Below are positions 17,715 through 24,606 of a stretch of DNA of 64,000 nt, piece by piece. Each line of letters starts with the position of its first letter. The first letter of the stretch is position 1. Where the stretch lies: NCBI RefSeq assembly GCF_000184685.1, contig NC_014830.1, forward strand, positions 2,976,001 to 3,040,000. Direction: 5' to 3'. The translations under genes were made by a program, and so were the position numbers. The notes under the pieces were generated by a model. The model was not told the DNA's origin and did not search any database. It was given only the letters and a program-made list of their open reading frames with translations. This stretch comes from Intrasporangium calvum DSM 43043. GTDB taxonomy: Bacteria; Actinomycetota; Actinomycetes; Actinomycetales; Dermatophilaceae.

Positions 17715-18106
17715 ACCGACGCAAGCGTGAGGATGCCGACCGTCTGGCGCTCGAGGGCCTCTACCTGGGCGATCCCTCATACTGCGTCGGCCCCGAGCGT
17801 CTGCCGGCCGGCGCCTACGTCGTCGAGCTCATCCTCAAGTGCCGACGACACCCGCGCACCAACATGGGCGGCATCGCCCGATTCACGATCCCTGAGGGCG
17901 AGCCCGGGCACGATATGCGCACGATGGTTCTCGGCATCGCCGGCACGAGCTACCTACCCGAGCAGCCCAACCCGGAGCACCCGAAGCTGCACTTCGTCTG
18001 TCCCGACTGCAAGCATCATGTGCTCATGAGTCACGAGCAGGCCGGCCGCGCTCTGGACGTCATCTGGCAGCCGTGGTCCCGGCGTGTCGTCTCCAAGCGC
18101 GTGTAG
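17711..18106 (+). CDS. Satellite hypothetical protein, Cys-rich
   Basis: 131 residues, GTG start overlapping the integrase stop by 4 bp, so probably coupled. It has a CRRH pair and FVCPDCKHH, a possible zinc ribbon. No family recognised. Position next to the integrase makes a recombination accessory role possible but unproven. Confidence 0.6.
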   Translation: MNRRKREDADRLALEGLYLGDPSYCVGPERLPAGAYVVELILKCRRHPRTNMGGIARFTIPEGEPGHDMRTMVLGIAGTSYLPEQPNPEHPKLHFVCPDCKHHVLMSHEQAGRALDVIWQPWSRRVVSKRV

Positions 18107-18219
18107 CGGTCGCTGCTACCATGAGTGGCAGCAACACCGGATAGCGGCACCGAGACAAACCGCTGGCTAGTCACCTGTTGGCCGCAGGGCGAGAAGTTCC
18201 ACGCCCTGCGAGGTCCCGA

Positions 18220-18438
18220 ATGGCTGACACCGCCTCTCCCGCATCACTTCGAGCGACGATCGCCGCGCTGTCGCGGTCCCGAACCCCCGACGACCCCGAC
18301 TTGGTCGCCGCCCGCCAAGCACACAAGGCGGCGCGGCTCCAGGGCTACATCGAGCGCGTCGTCGCCGACTGGCCGCCGCTGTCCGACGAGCAGCGCGCCC
18401 GCCTGGCCGTCCTCCTTCGAGGTGGCGGGGCCGCATGA
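18220..18438 (+). CDS. Satellite small conserved protein
   Basis: 72 residues, MADTASPASLRATIAALSRS to RARLAVLLRGGGAA, with SRTPDDPDLVAARQAHKAAR and YIERVVADWPPLSDEQRARL. I associate this pattern with small hypothetical proteins of actinobacterial prophages, from memory only. The ATG at 18220 has GAGG 6-9 nt upstream; the stop overlaps the next start (ATGA). Function unknown. Confidence 0.6.
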   Translation: MADTASPASLRATIAALSRSRTPDDPDLVAARQAHKAARLQGYIERVVADWPPLSDEQRARLAVLLRGGGAA

Positions 18439-18734
18439 GCGCAAAGAGAAGCCGCCCGGCAGGGGAACCGGGCGGCAACAAGACGTTTCGCGGCGTCACC
18501 TCGATCGTACCTCCTGCCGACCATGACCGGCCGCGCGAGCTGCACCGCGGCACCCGCACGAGGTCGTGGTGCACGCGATGCCGGCGCCCGATCAGCGGAG
18601 GCTATTTCGGGGCACAGCGTCACGCCGCGATCCTCGGGCACGCCGTCGAGGTGGTCACCGAGTACTGGTCGACGTTCGGGCCCCTGGCCGCCCTGGCCGA
18701 CGAGGAGCTGCTGCGGCGGGAGGCCTCCCGATGA
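18435..18734 (+). CDS. Satellite hypothetical protein with CxxC
   Basis: 99 residues, coupled by ATGA overlaps on both sides. A basic N-terminus precedes WCTRCRRPISGGYFGAQRHA, which could be a small metal-binding or nucleic-acid-binding knuckle, then a helix (LADEELLRREASR). No family assigned. Part of the integrase-primase transcription unit. Confidence 0.6.
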   Translation: MSAKRSRPAGEPGGNKTFRGVTSIVPPADHDRPRELHRGTRTRSWCTRCRRPISGGYFGAQRHAAILGHAVEVVTEYWSTFGPLAALADEELLRREASR

Positions 18735-18964
18735 GCGGCAACTACTCCCTCGACGACCTGCTGGCGGCCGAGCTCGCCGGCCGCGAGTACCCCGACCCGG
18801 ACCTGATCGAGCGCCTGGCCGAGCAACGTGCCCACGAGCTGCTCCACGAGCGCGCCGTCGAGATGCTCGGCCTCGCCCGACGCGAGGCGCTCGACCGGCA
18901 CGGGCCCGCCTGGGCCGCGCTGATCGCTGACCAGGCCGCGGCCGAGTGGGAGGTGGCCGGATGA
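18731..18964 (+). CDS. Satellite small helical protein
   Basis: 77 residues, almost entirely helical and charged (LDDLLAAELAGREYPDPDLI, HELLHERAVEMLGLARREAL). ATG at 18731 overlaps the previous stop and its own stop overlaps the primase ATG. Unknown role; coupling to the primase suggests a replication accessory function. Confidence 0.6.
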   Translation: MSGNYSLDDLLAAELAGREYPDPDLIERLAEQRAHELLHERAVEMLGLARREALDRHGPAWAALIADQAAAEWEVAG

Positions 18965-20352
18965 CCGCCACCGCCGACACGAGCATCTTCGACGAGAACG
19001 GCCGACCCATGTCCTCGTCCGGTGAGAACCACACCGGACAGGTCCGAATGGCCTACCGGCTCGCCCGCCGCTACGTCGACAGGCTGCTCTACGTCCACGG
19101 ACTCGGCTGGCACCACTTCGACGGCAAACGCTGGGCCGAGGACGACCAGGGCCACGCCCGACGTGCGGTGCTCGAGGTGCTGCGCGAGTCGCTGGCCGAG
19201 TCGGTCGGAGACAAGCAGCTGCGCATGGACGTCACCCGCTGCGAGTCCGCGGCTGGCGTCTCCGGGGTGCTCGACATCGCCGCCGCCCTCGTCGAGTTCG
19301 CCGCCACCGTGCGCGACGTCGACGCCGACCCCTGGCTGCTCAACTGCGCCAACGGCACGCTCGACCTGCGCACCCGCGCCCTACGGCCGCACGACCCCAG
19401 CGACCGGCTCACCAAGGTCACGACGGGCGCCTACGACCCCGAGGCCGACTCGAGCGAGTGGCATGCCTTCCTGGCCTCGGTCCTGCCCGACCAGGACGAG
19501 CGTGCCTACCTGCAGCGGGTCATCGGCCAGAGCGTCTACGGCCGCGTCCGTGAGCACCTGTTCCCGGTCCTGATCGGCGTGGGCGCCAACGGCAAGGGCA
19601 CCACCTACGGCGCCATCAGCCACGCGATGGGCGACTACGCCTCGATCATCAACCCTGAGCTGCTCATGGTCCGCGAGCGTGGCGGCGTCGGTGGTCCCGA
19701 GATGATGACGCTGATGGGTGCCCGGCTCGTCATCGGCTCCGAGACCGAGGACGGCCGCAAGCTCGACGAGACGCTGATGAAGCGGCTCACCGGCGGCGAC
19801 GAGCTGACCGCGCGCCGGCTCTACCGGGAGCCTGTCTCCTGGCGGCCGAGCCACCAGCTCATCTACGTCACCAACCACCTGCCGAAGGTCAAGGGCAACG
19901 ACCCAGCGACCTGGCGGCGAATCCGCGTGGTCCCGTTCGACGTCGTGGTGCCGGTCATGCAGCGCGACCCCGAGCTGCCCGAGCGGCTGGCCCTGCATGC
20001 GGACGCGATCCTCACGTGGGTCATCGCCGGTCACTTCGACTACGAGGATAACGGCGGCATGCGAGAGCCGGCCTCCGTCGTTCGAGCGACCGGCGCCTTC
20101 CAGGCAGACTCGGACGCCGTCGCACGGTTCATCGCGGAGGAGTGCGAGACCGGCGACTACGTGCACGTTCGGACCCGTGACCTCTACGGCGCCTGGCGAC
20201 GCTGGGCCGTCAGCGAGGGCGCCGACGAGATGAGCGAGCGAGCGTTCGCCAAGGAGCTGGACCGGCTCGGATACGAGGCCCGAAGGACCCGGAACGGCGC
20301 GGTGCGAGCCGGCTTGACCCTTCCGGACGACGCTCAGGGCGAGGGGTGGTGA
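18961..20352 (+). CDS. P4/D5-type primase-helicase
   Basis: 463 residues. The N-terminal ~200 residues match the D5_N region of phage/plasmid primases (WHHFDGKRWAEDDQGHARRA, WLLNCANGTLDLRTRALRPH). An SF3 helicase follows: Walker A LIGVGANGKGTT (~204-215), the helicase C region LVIGSETEDGRKLDETLMKR and sensor-like YVTNHLPKVKGND. The C-terminus carries a winged-helix-like tail (RDLYGAWRRWAVSEGADEMS). Length is shorter than full primase-polymerase-helicases, so an N-terminal polymerase domain seems absent. It would replicate the excised element from a nearby origin; candidate modules start at its stop codon. Confidence 0.85.
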   Translation: MTATADTSIFDENGRPMSSSGENHTGQVRMAYRLARRYVDRLLYVHGLGWHHFDGKRWAEDDQGHARRAVLEVLRESLAESVGDKQLRMDVTRCESAAGVSGVLDIAAALVEFAATVRDVDADPWLLNCANGTLDLRTRALRPHDPSDRLTKVTTGAYDPEADSSEWHAFLASVLPDQDERAYLQRVIGQSVYGRVREHLFPVLIGVGANGKGTTYGAISHAMGDYASIINPELLMVRERGGVGGPEMMTLMGARLVIGSETEDGRKLDETLMKRLTGGDELTARRLYREPVSWRPSHQLIYVTNHLPKVKGNDPATWRRIRVVPFDVVVPVMQRDPELPERLALHADAILTWVIAGHFDYEDNGGMREPASVVRATGAFQADSDAVARFIAEECETGDYVHVRTRDLYGAWRRWAVSEGADEMSERAFAKELDRLGYEARRTRNGAVRAGLTLPDDAQGEGW

Positions 20353-20429
20353 CGCATGTGACGCTTCTATGCAAACTCTCCACGCGTGCGCGTATAGGGA
20401 AGTTCTCATTCATCCGTCACATGCGTCAC
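20349..20429. repeat. Module A: inverted arms around shared core
   Basis: Perfect 14-bp inverted repeat GTGACGCATGTGAC (20349-20362) and GTCACATGCGTCAC (20416-20429). Each arm is two GTGAC-type units. Between them is the core TCTCCACGCGTGCGCGTATA (20377-20396, continuing GGGAA to 20401), shared exactly with module B. Begins at the primase stop codon. Confidence 0.85.
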
Positions 20430-20458
20430 GTCGTGCTCATGGCGAGGCAGGAAACGCC

Positions 20459-20851
20459 ATGGTGACCCGGAGTGTGGAGGGTGTGGAGGGTCAATGGGAA
20501 ATCTCCACGCGTGCGCGTATAGGGAAGGTTCGCATCAACCCTCCACATGCTCCACATCGTGCTCAGCCGACCCCGCACGAGGCACTCGCCCTGGCCCTGG
20601 CCGTGGCCCTCACGCACGGGCTGCGGATCCCGTGCGCCGACGGCGACGCCTGGATCTCCGACGACCCACGCGAGCGAGCTCGTGCCGCCCCGCTGTGTCG
20701 CTTCTGCCCGGTCCGCTCCCAGTGCGCCGAGGCCGGCGAGTCCACGCGCGAGCGCTTCGGAGTCTGGGCCGGGCGCGACCTCACCCCGTTCACGCGCAAA
20801 CCCGGCCGTCCGCGAGGAAAGAAGCCCGAAGAGAAGGAGACGTCACGATGA
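20459..20851 (+). CDS. WhiB-like Fe-S transcription factor
   Basis: Up to 130 residues; the conserved part is PCADGDAWISDDPRERARA, then PLCRFCPVRSQCAEAGES and GVWAGRDL. The four Cys in C...CxxC...C arrangement and the G-V-W-A-G turn are the WhiB signature; a basic tail (RKPGRPRGKKPEE) follows. The start is uncertain: ATG at 20459 has CAGGAA 7-10 nt upstream but makes module B coding; no in-frame ATG lies closer to the domain. WhiB proteins occur on several actinophages and bind sigma factor; here it may time expression of the capsid region. Confidence 0.7.
   Translation: MVTRSVEGVEGQWEISTRARIGKVRINPPHAPHRAQPTPHEALALALAVALTHGLRIPCADGDAWISDDPRERARAAPLCRFCPVRSQCAEAGESTRERFGVWAGRDLTPFTRKPGRPRGKKPEEKETSR
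20473..20556. repeat. Module B: second arm-core-arm repeat
   Basis: The left arm is two GTGGAGG units (20473-20490); the right arm CCCTCCACATGCTCCACA (20539-20556) is its complement at 16 of 18 positions. The core (20502-20526) is identical to module A for 25 bp. Spacing is nearly the same as in A, but the arm sequence is entirely different. Confidence 0.8.
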
Positions 20852-21246
20852 CCGACGCCGCGCACATCCGCCAATGGATGATCAGGACAATGCCGGATGG
20901 GGCACTGATCACGGGGAAGATCGGCGGCGAAGAAGGCGACTGGGCCGCGCTCTGGGCGCAGCGCAACAACGTCACCCCGCCACCCACCCCCGCCGAGCTG
21001 AACAACGAACGCATCCGCAGGGTCGAGTGCGAGCGGCTCAACCGCAACAACCTCCCATCCGTGCTCGCCGAGATGCCAGACCTCTACTTCATCCCCACGC
21101 ACGACTACCGCGTGATCGAGTCCCTCGATACCTGGCTCTGGCACAAGGAGGAGCGCCGCATGTGGCTGGACGGGAATGCCCTCGACAACGAGCGGATCCG
21201 CCGCGGCCTCCCCACCACGCTCCGCCCAGACGGGAAGGAGTGGTGA
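20848..21246 (+). CDS. Satellite tandem paralogue 1
   Basis: 132 residues. Key stretches: IRQWMIRTMPDGAL, PPPTPAELNNERIRRVECER, LPSVLAEMPDLYFIP and a C-terminal RRGLPTTLRPDGKEW. Clearly homologous along its whole length to the next gene. ATG overlaps the WhiB-like stop. Mixed helical and charged, no Cys cluster, no membrane segment. Family not recognised; the position after the WhiB gene suggests a regulatory or capsid-accessory role, which is guesswork. Confidence 0.65.
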   Translation: MTDAAHIRQWMIRTMPDGALITGKIGGEEGDWAALWAQRNNVTPPPTPAELNNERIRRVECERLNRNNLPSVLAEMPDLYFIPTHDYRVIESLDTWLWHKEERRMWLDGNALDNERIRRGLPTTLRPDGKEW

Positions 21247-21248
21247 GC

Positions 21249-21644
21249 ATGACGCACCCCGACCTCCGCCAATGGCAGATCAGGACAATGCCTGACTGGG
21301 CGCTGAGCGAAAGAGCGATCGGCGGCCCCGAGGGCGGATGGGTGTCGCTCTGGGGGAAACGGGAGGGCATCGACCCGCCCCCCACTCCGGCCGAGCTCGC
21401 GAACGAACGCGCCAGGCGCGCCGAGTGCGAGCGACTCAACGCATCCAGCCTCCCATCCGTGCTCGCTGAGATGCCAGACCTCTACTTCATTCCGAGCATC
21501 GACGGCCAGGCTCTCCGGTCGCTGATCGACTGGCTGTGGAACGAAGGCGAGCGCCGGATGCACCTCAGCGCGCAGGACCTGGATGCCGAGCGCCGTCGCC
21601 GCGGCATCCCCACCATGCACCGCCCCGGCGGCAAGCCATGGTGA
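21249..21644 (+). CDS. Satellite tandem paralogue 2
   Basis: 131 residues, starting 2 bp after the stop of paralogue 1. It shares LRQWQIRTMPDWAL, PPPTPAELANERARRAECER, LPSVLAEMPDLYFIP and the RRGIPTMHRPGGKPW tail, so this is a tandem gene duplication. The middle (residues ~20-45 and 85-105) has diverged most. Stop codon is followed after 6 bp by a run of ten G. Function unknown. Confidence 0.65.
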   Translation: MTHPDLRQWQIRTMPDWALSERAIGGPEGGWVSLWGKREGIDPPPTPAELANERARRAECERLNASSLPSVLAEMPDLYFIPSIDGQALRSLIDWLWNEGERRMHLSAQDLDAERRRRGIPTMHRPGGKPW

Positions 21645-21650
21645 CCACCC

Positions 21651-21660
21651 GGGGGGGGGG
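21651..21660. repeat. Homopolymer run of ten G
   Basis: CCACCC followed by ten consecutive G, between the stop of paralogue 2 and the broken end of the minus-strand HTH remnant. Runs of this length are prone to slippage in replication and in sequencing. Confidence 0.9.
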
Positions 21661-22045
21661 CGGTGGCCGGACGGCCGCAGGGTGCCGCCCGGACCCGCGC
21701 CGGACCGACATCCGGTGCGGGGTAGTCGTCGGAGACCTCACCGGTCTCGGTGTCGAGGTGGGAAGTACTTCCCACCTGCAAGTCGGTCCGCACTTGGCGA
21801 TCGGTGACGCCGACAACGGGGGCGATCGCGCGGGATGACATGCCAGCCGACGCCAGCTCGTGCACGACCGGCCGGCGCAGGTCGACGGGCAGGCGAGTCA
21901 GCGCGCCGCCGAAGCGGTCCTGCACGTAGTCACTGACGCCGTTGTAACCGAGGGTCTCTCTCGACCTTTTCTCCCTCCTCGGGGCCCCGGGTAGCGCTAC
22001 AGAAGCGCTAAACCGGCGTTCAGCGCCACCGACCCCGGCGTTCAA
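21661..22045 (-). pseudogene. Truncated HTH/ParB-like phage regulator
   Basis: The minus frame reads RSRETLGYNGVSDYVQDRFG, then ALTRLPVDLRRPVVHELASA and GMSSRAIAPVVGVTDRQVRT, followed by a Pro/Ala-rich stretch. This resembles HTH DNA-binding proteins common in actinobacterial plasmids and prophages (LPxxLRRPVVxELxxAGMSxRAIA). No good start codon exists upstream (only TTG at 22045, with non-homologous sequence), and after the G-run the frame enters the antisense of paralogue 2. Probably a dead fragment, though short functional forms cannot be excluded. Confidence 0.6.
21992..22010. promoter_or_regulatory. 19-bp palindromic operator candidate
   Basis: TAGCGCT-N5-AGCGCTA, perfect 7-bp arms. It sits in the spacer between the minus-strand HTH remnant and the plus-strand 90-residue/capsid genes, where a phage repressor site would be expected. 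No cognate repressor identified. Confidence 0.45.
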
Positions 22046-22138
22046 CTCGGGGGGGTATCGGTGTGACGCGACGGGTCACGGCGCCGAGGCATCCCCGTCC
22101 AGCACCCTCCCCCCCATCGACACCAAGGAATGATCACG

Positions 22139-22411
22139 ATGACGACTCCCGTCCCCGCCCCGATCGGGCACAACGACCAGGACCGCGAGGCGCTCGCCAG
22201 GGCGGCCGCGTGGTGCTCGGCGCACGTCCGCGACGACGCGCTGGAGATCTCCGTCCTGCTCGACGGCCTGGACAGCAGCCGGCCGCTGGAGGTCTTCGAC
22301 CTGGCCCGTGCGATGGTGGAGCTCGTCGCGGCGCTGCACGCGCAAGTGCCGGCCGAGGTCGAGCAGCTGCTCGGGGAGACGCGACGGCGGAACCTGCCCC
22401 GGTTCGAATGA
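22139..22411 (+). CDS. Satellite hypothetical protein
   Basis: 90 residues, MTTPVPAPIGHNDQDREALA to ETRRRNLPRFE. ATG at 22139 is preferred over ATG at 22130 because AAGGA is 9 nt upstream of the former and touching the latter. All-helical prediction by eye (WCSAHVRDDALEISVLLDGL, LARAMVELVAALHAQVPAEV). No family recognised. Precedes the capsid gene by 180 bp. Confidence 0.6.
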   Translation: MTTPVPAPIGHNDQDREALARAAAWCSAHVRDDALEISVLLDGLDSSRPLEVFDLARAMVELVAALHAQVPAEVEQLLGETRRRNLPRFE

Positions 22412-22420
22412 CACGGGTGG

Positions 22421-22590
22421 TATTCTCGTCCACGAAGGACGTCGCAAACCGTCCCGGCGTGGAGCCGGGCGTACGCCCCGAGTGCACAACCCCCGCAGCG
22501 CGGGCCCAGCAGTGGCCGCCACCGGGCGAAAGTTACGCCGTTCGAGCGCACCGCTCCGGCGTCCCTTCACGCATTCGAGGTGACATCCCG
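22421..22590 (+). promoter_or_regulatory. Capsid promoter and structured leader
   Basis: TATTCT at 22421-22426 resembles a -10 box and would give a leader of about 160 nt. The leader contains CCCGGC-gtgga-GCCGGG and an adjoining GGGCGTACGCCC palindrome (about 22455-22480). A -35 at normal spacing is not evident. The ribosome binding site GAGGTG lies 8 nt before the capsid ATG. Confidence 0.35.
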
Positions 22591-24177
22591 ATGAGCAACA
22601 TCCAGACTCCCCTGATCGGCGCTCGCGGCCTCACGGTCGACGAGCTGCTGGCCTTCCACCGCGCGCACTTCGGTGCCGCCCGGATGGACGCGACGCCGCG
22701 GCGCCCGGACCTGCCCGACCTGCGCGACCCGGTCGTCATCAACCGACTGAGCGCCGGCGAGCTCGACCGCTGCGTGGCCGATATCGACGACTACCTGCGC
22801 TCGCTGCACGCGGTGGGCGAGGCGCGCGACCTGTCCGAGCCAGAGCAGCAGGCCTTCGACGAGACGATCGAGCTGCGCGACCGGGTCACCCGCCACCAGC
22901 GCCTCGCCAAGGTCCTGCGCGACCGGCCCGGCACTCTTCGCGCCGCGTACCACGGCCTCGCCGACGACGACGCCTCCGGCGGGACCTTCGACGCGTGGAC
23001 CGACGTGGCGCGCATGAGCGACCAGCAGGTGCGCGACGTGGCGCTGCGCGGCCTCGAGGCCCGGGAGCGCGACCTCAGCGCCGACCAAGCCGCACGGGTC
23101 GACCGGCTCGTCCGCACCGTCCGCACCGAGGAGAACCCGAACTACGACGGGGCCGCCCTCGCCCGGCGGATCATCCTGACCGAGAACGAGCACTACCGCT
23201 CGGCGTTCCGGCGGGTCATGTCCACCCCACACCCGCTGCTCTCCGAGCCGGAGATCCAGGCGCTGCGCGCGTTCCAGGACTTCGAGAAGTCCGAGCTGCG
23301 CGCGATGGGTGAGGGCACCGGCGCCGCCGGCGGCTACGGCGTGCCCGTCTTCATCGACCCGTCGGTCATCATGACCGCACAGGGCTCCGGGAACGTCTTC
23401 CTCGACCTGTGCAAGGTCGTCGAGGTCAACACCAACGTGTGGAAGGGCGTCTCCTCCGCCGGCGTCTCCTGGTCTTTCGACGCCGAGGGCGCCACCGTCT
23501 CGGACGACTCGCCGACCCTCGACCAGCCGGTCGTGAACGTCTTCACCGCCCGCGGGTTCGTGCCGTTCTCGATCGAGGTCGGGCAGGACTACCCGGGGTT
23601 CGCCTCGGAAATGGCCGAGCTCCTGGCCTCCGGCTACGACGAGCTGCTCGTCGACAAGTTCACCCGCGGCTCCGGCACGGGTGAGCCCCAGGGCATCGTC
23701 ACCGCCCTCGACGCGGACCCGACCGCCGAGGTCCTCCTCGGGACCGCGGGCACGCTGGCCCTGGCCGACGTCTACAACGTGTGGGCGAAGCTGCCGCAGC
23801 GGTTCCGCCGGCGCTCCAGCTGGATGGGCGCGGTCGAGATCAACAACAAGATCCGGCAGCTCGGCACGGCCGCCAACTTCCACGGCACGACCGTGGACCT
23901 GACCGCCGGCGCAGCCGACGTGCTGATGAACCGGCAGTGGTACGAGACGCCGTACATGACCGACCTGACGACGACGACCCACACCAACGTCGCGATCGTC
24001 GGTGACTTCAGCAACTACGTCATCGCCCGCCGGTCCGGGCTGAACGTCGAGCTCGTCCCGACCCTGTTCGACGTGACGAACAACCGCCCGACCGGGCAGC
24101 GCGGCTGGTTCGCGTACGCCCGCATCGGCGGCGGCTCGGCCAACAACAGCGGGTTCCGGCTGCTCAACCAGACCTGA
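22591..24177 (+). CDS. HK97-type major capsid protein
   Basis: 528 residues. The C-terminal ~310 residues are phage capsid: EGTGAAGGYGVPVFIDPSVI, WKGVSSAGVSWSFDAEGATV, SIEVGQDYPGFASEMAELLA, LVDKFTRGSGTGEPQGIVTA and FRRRSSWMGAVEINNKIRQL are typical HK97-fold segments. The first ~215 residues are charged and helical (HRAHFGAARMDATPRRPDLP, ARERDLSADQAARVDRLVRT), compatible with a fused scaffolding (delta) domain. No prohead protease gene is present, so either helper protease is used or no cleavage occurs. ATG 22591 has GAGGTG upstream. In satellites, an own capsid gene makes smaller shells for the smaller genome; that is inference here. Confidence 0.85.
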   Translation: MSNIQTPLIGARGLTVDELLAFHRAHFGAARMDATPRRPDLPDLRDPVVINRLSAGELDRCVADIDDYLRSLHAVGEARDLSEPEQQAFDETIELRDRVTRHQRLAKVLRDRPGTLRAAYHGLADDDASGGTFDAWTDVARMSDQQVRDVALRGLEARERDLSADQAARVDRLVRTVRTEENPNYDGAALARRIILTENEHYRSAFRRVMSTPHPLLSEPEIQALRAFQDFEKSELRAMGEGTGAAGGYGVPVFIDPSVIMTAQGSGNVFLDLCKVVEVNTNVWKGVSSAGVSWSFDAEGATVSDDSPTLDQPVVNVFTARGFVPFSIEVGQDYPGFASEMAELLASGYDELLVDKFTRGSGTGEPQGIVTALDADPTAEVLLGTAGTLALADVYNVWAKLPQRFRRRSSWMGAVEINNKIRQLGTAANFHGTTVDLTAGAADVLMNRQWYETPYMTDLTTTTHTNVAIVGDFSNYVIARRSGLNVELVPTLFDVTNNRPTGQRGWFAYARIGGGSANNSGFRLLNQT

Positions 24178-24309
24178 TCCCCCGCCAGACCTCCGGTGGT
24201 GGCGTCAACGTCACCGCGGCCGCCTGAACTCCGCTCCTCCCGGGCGGCCCGGAACGATGGCAGGAACGGGTCACACCAATGCCGTCCCGCCAGCGCCCAG
24301 CCGGAGAAC

Positions 24310-24356
24310 AGACAGCACCCCCGCGCGACTTCCTCGGGCGCGCGGGGGTGCTGTCT
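24310..24356. terminator. Bidirectional terminator after capsid gene
   Basis: Perfect 18-bp stem (24310-24327 with 24339-24356), 11-nt loop, followed by TTT on the plus strand. It separates the capsid gene from the convergent small gene at 24365. Confidence 0.9.
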
Positions 24357-24364
24357 TTTCGCGT

Positions 24365-24574
24365 TCAGGCGCGGTCCTTGCTCTCCTCGACGGCCGCGGC
24401 CGCGCCGATGCGTTCGAGCAGCTCGTGCTTCCTGAACGCGAAGAGACAGCGCTCCTCCTCGGTGCCTCCATCGCGGGCGAGGCGGGTCGCCTCGCGGATC
24501 AGCTCGAACGCCTCGTCGACGAGGGGCCCGGTTCGGATGTACTCGGGCGAGGTCTGGCTGTTGGTGGTGCTCAT
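24365..24574 (-). CDS. Satellite reverse-strand small protein
   Basis: 69 residues, MSTTNSQTSPEYIRTGPLVD to AAAVEESKDRA; the core EAFELIREATRLARDGGTEE and RCLFAFRKHELLERIG is helical. ATG at 24574 with GGAAGG about 10 nt upstream. It is the only intact gene opposite to the rest, beside attR, as the oppositely oriented end genes are in phiRv1. Function unknown. Confidence 0.65.
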   Translation of the reverse strand: MSTTNSQTSPEYIRTGPLVDEAFELIREATRLARDGGTEEERCLFAFRKHELLERIGAAAAVEESKDRA

Positions 24575-24606
24575 TGGAGGGCTGCCTTCCCCCCGGCCGG
24601 GCCACC

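Noticed and set aside
20377-20526. CRISPR or simple direct repeat
   Set aside because: Only two core copies, each embedded in matched inverted arms; better explained as a paired functional module.
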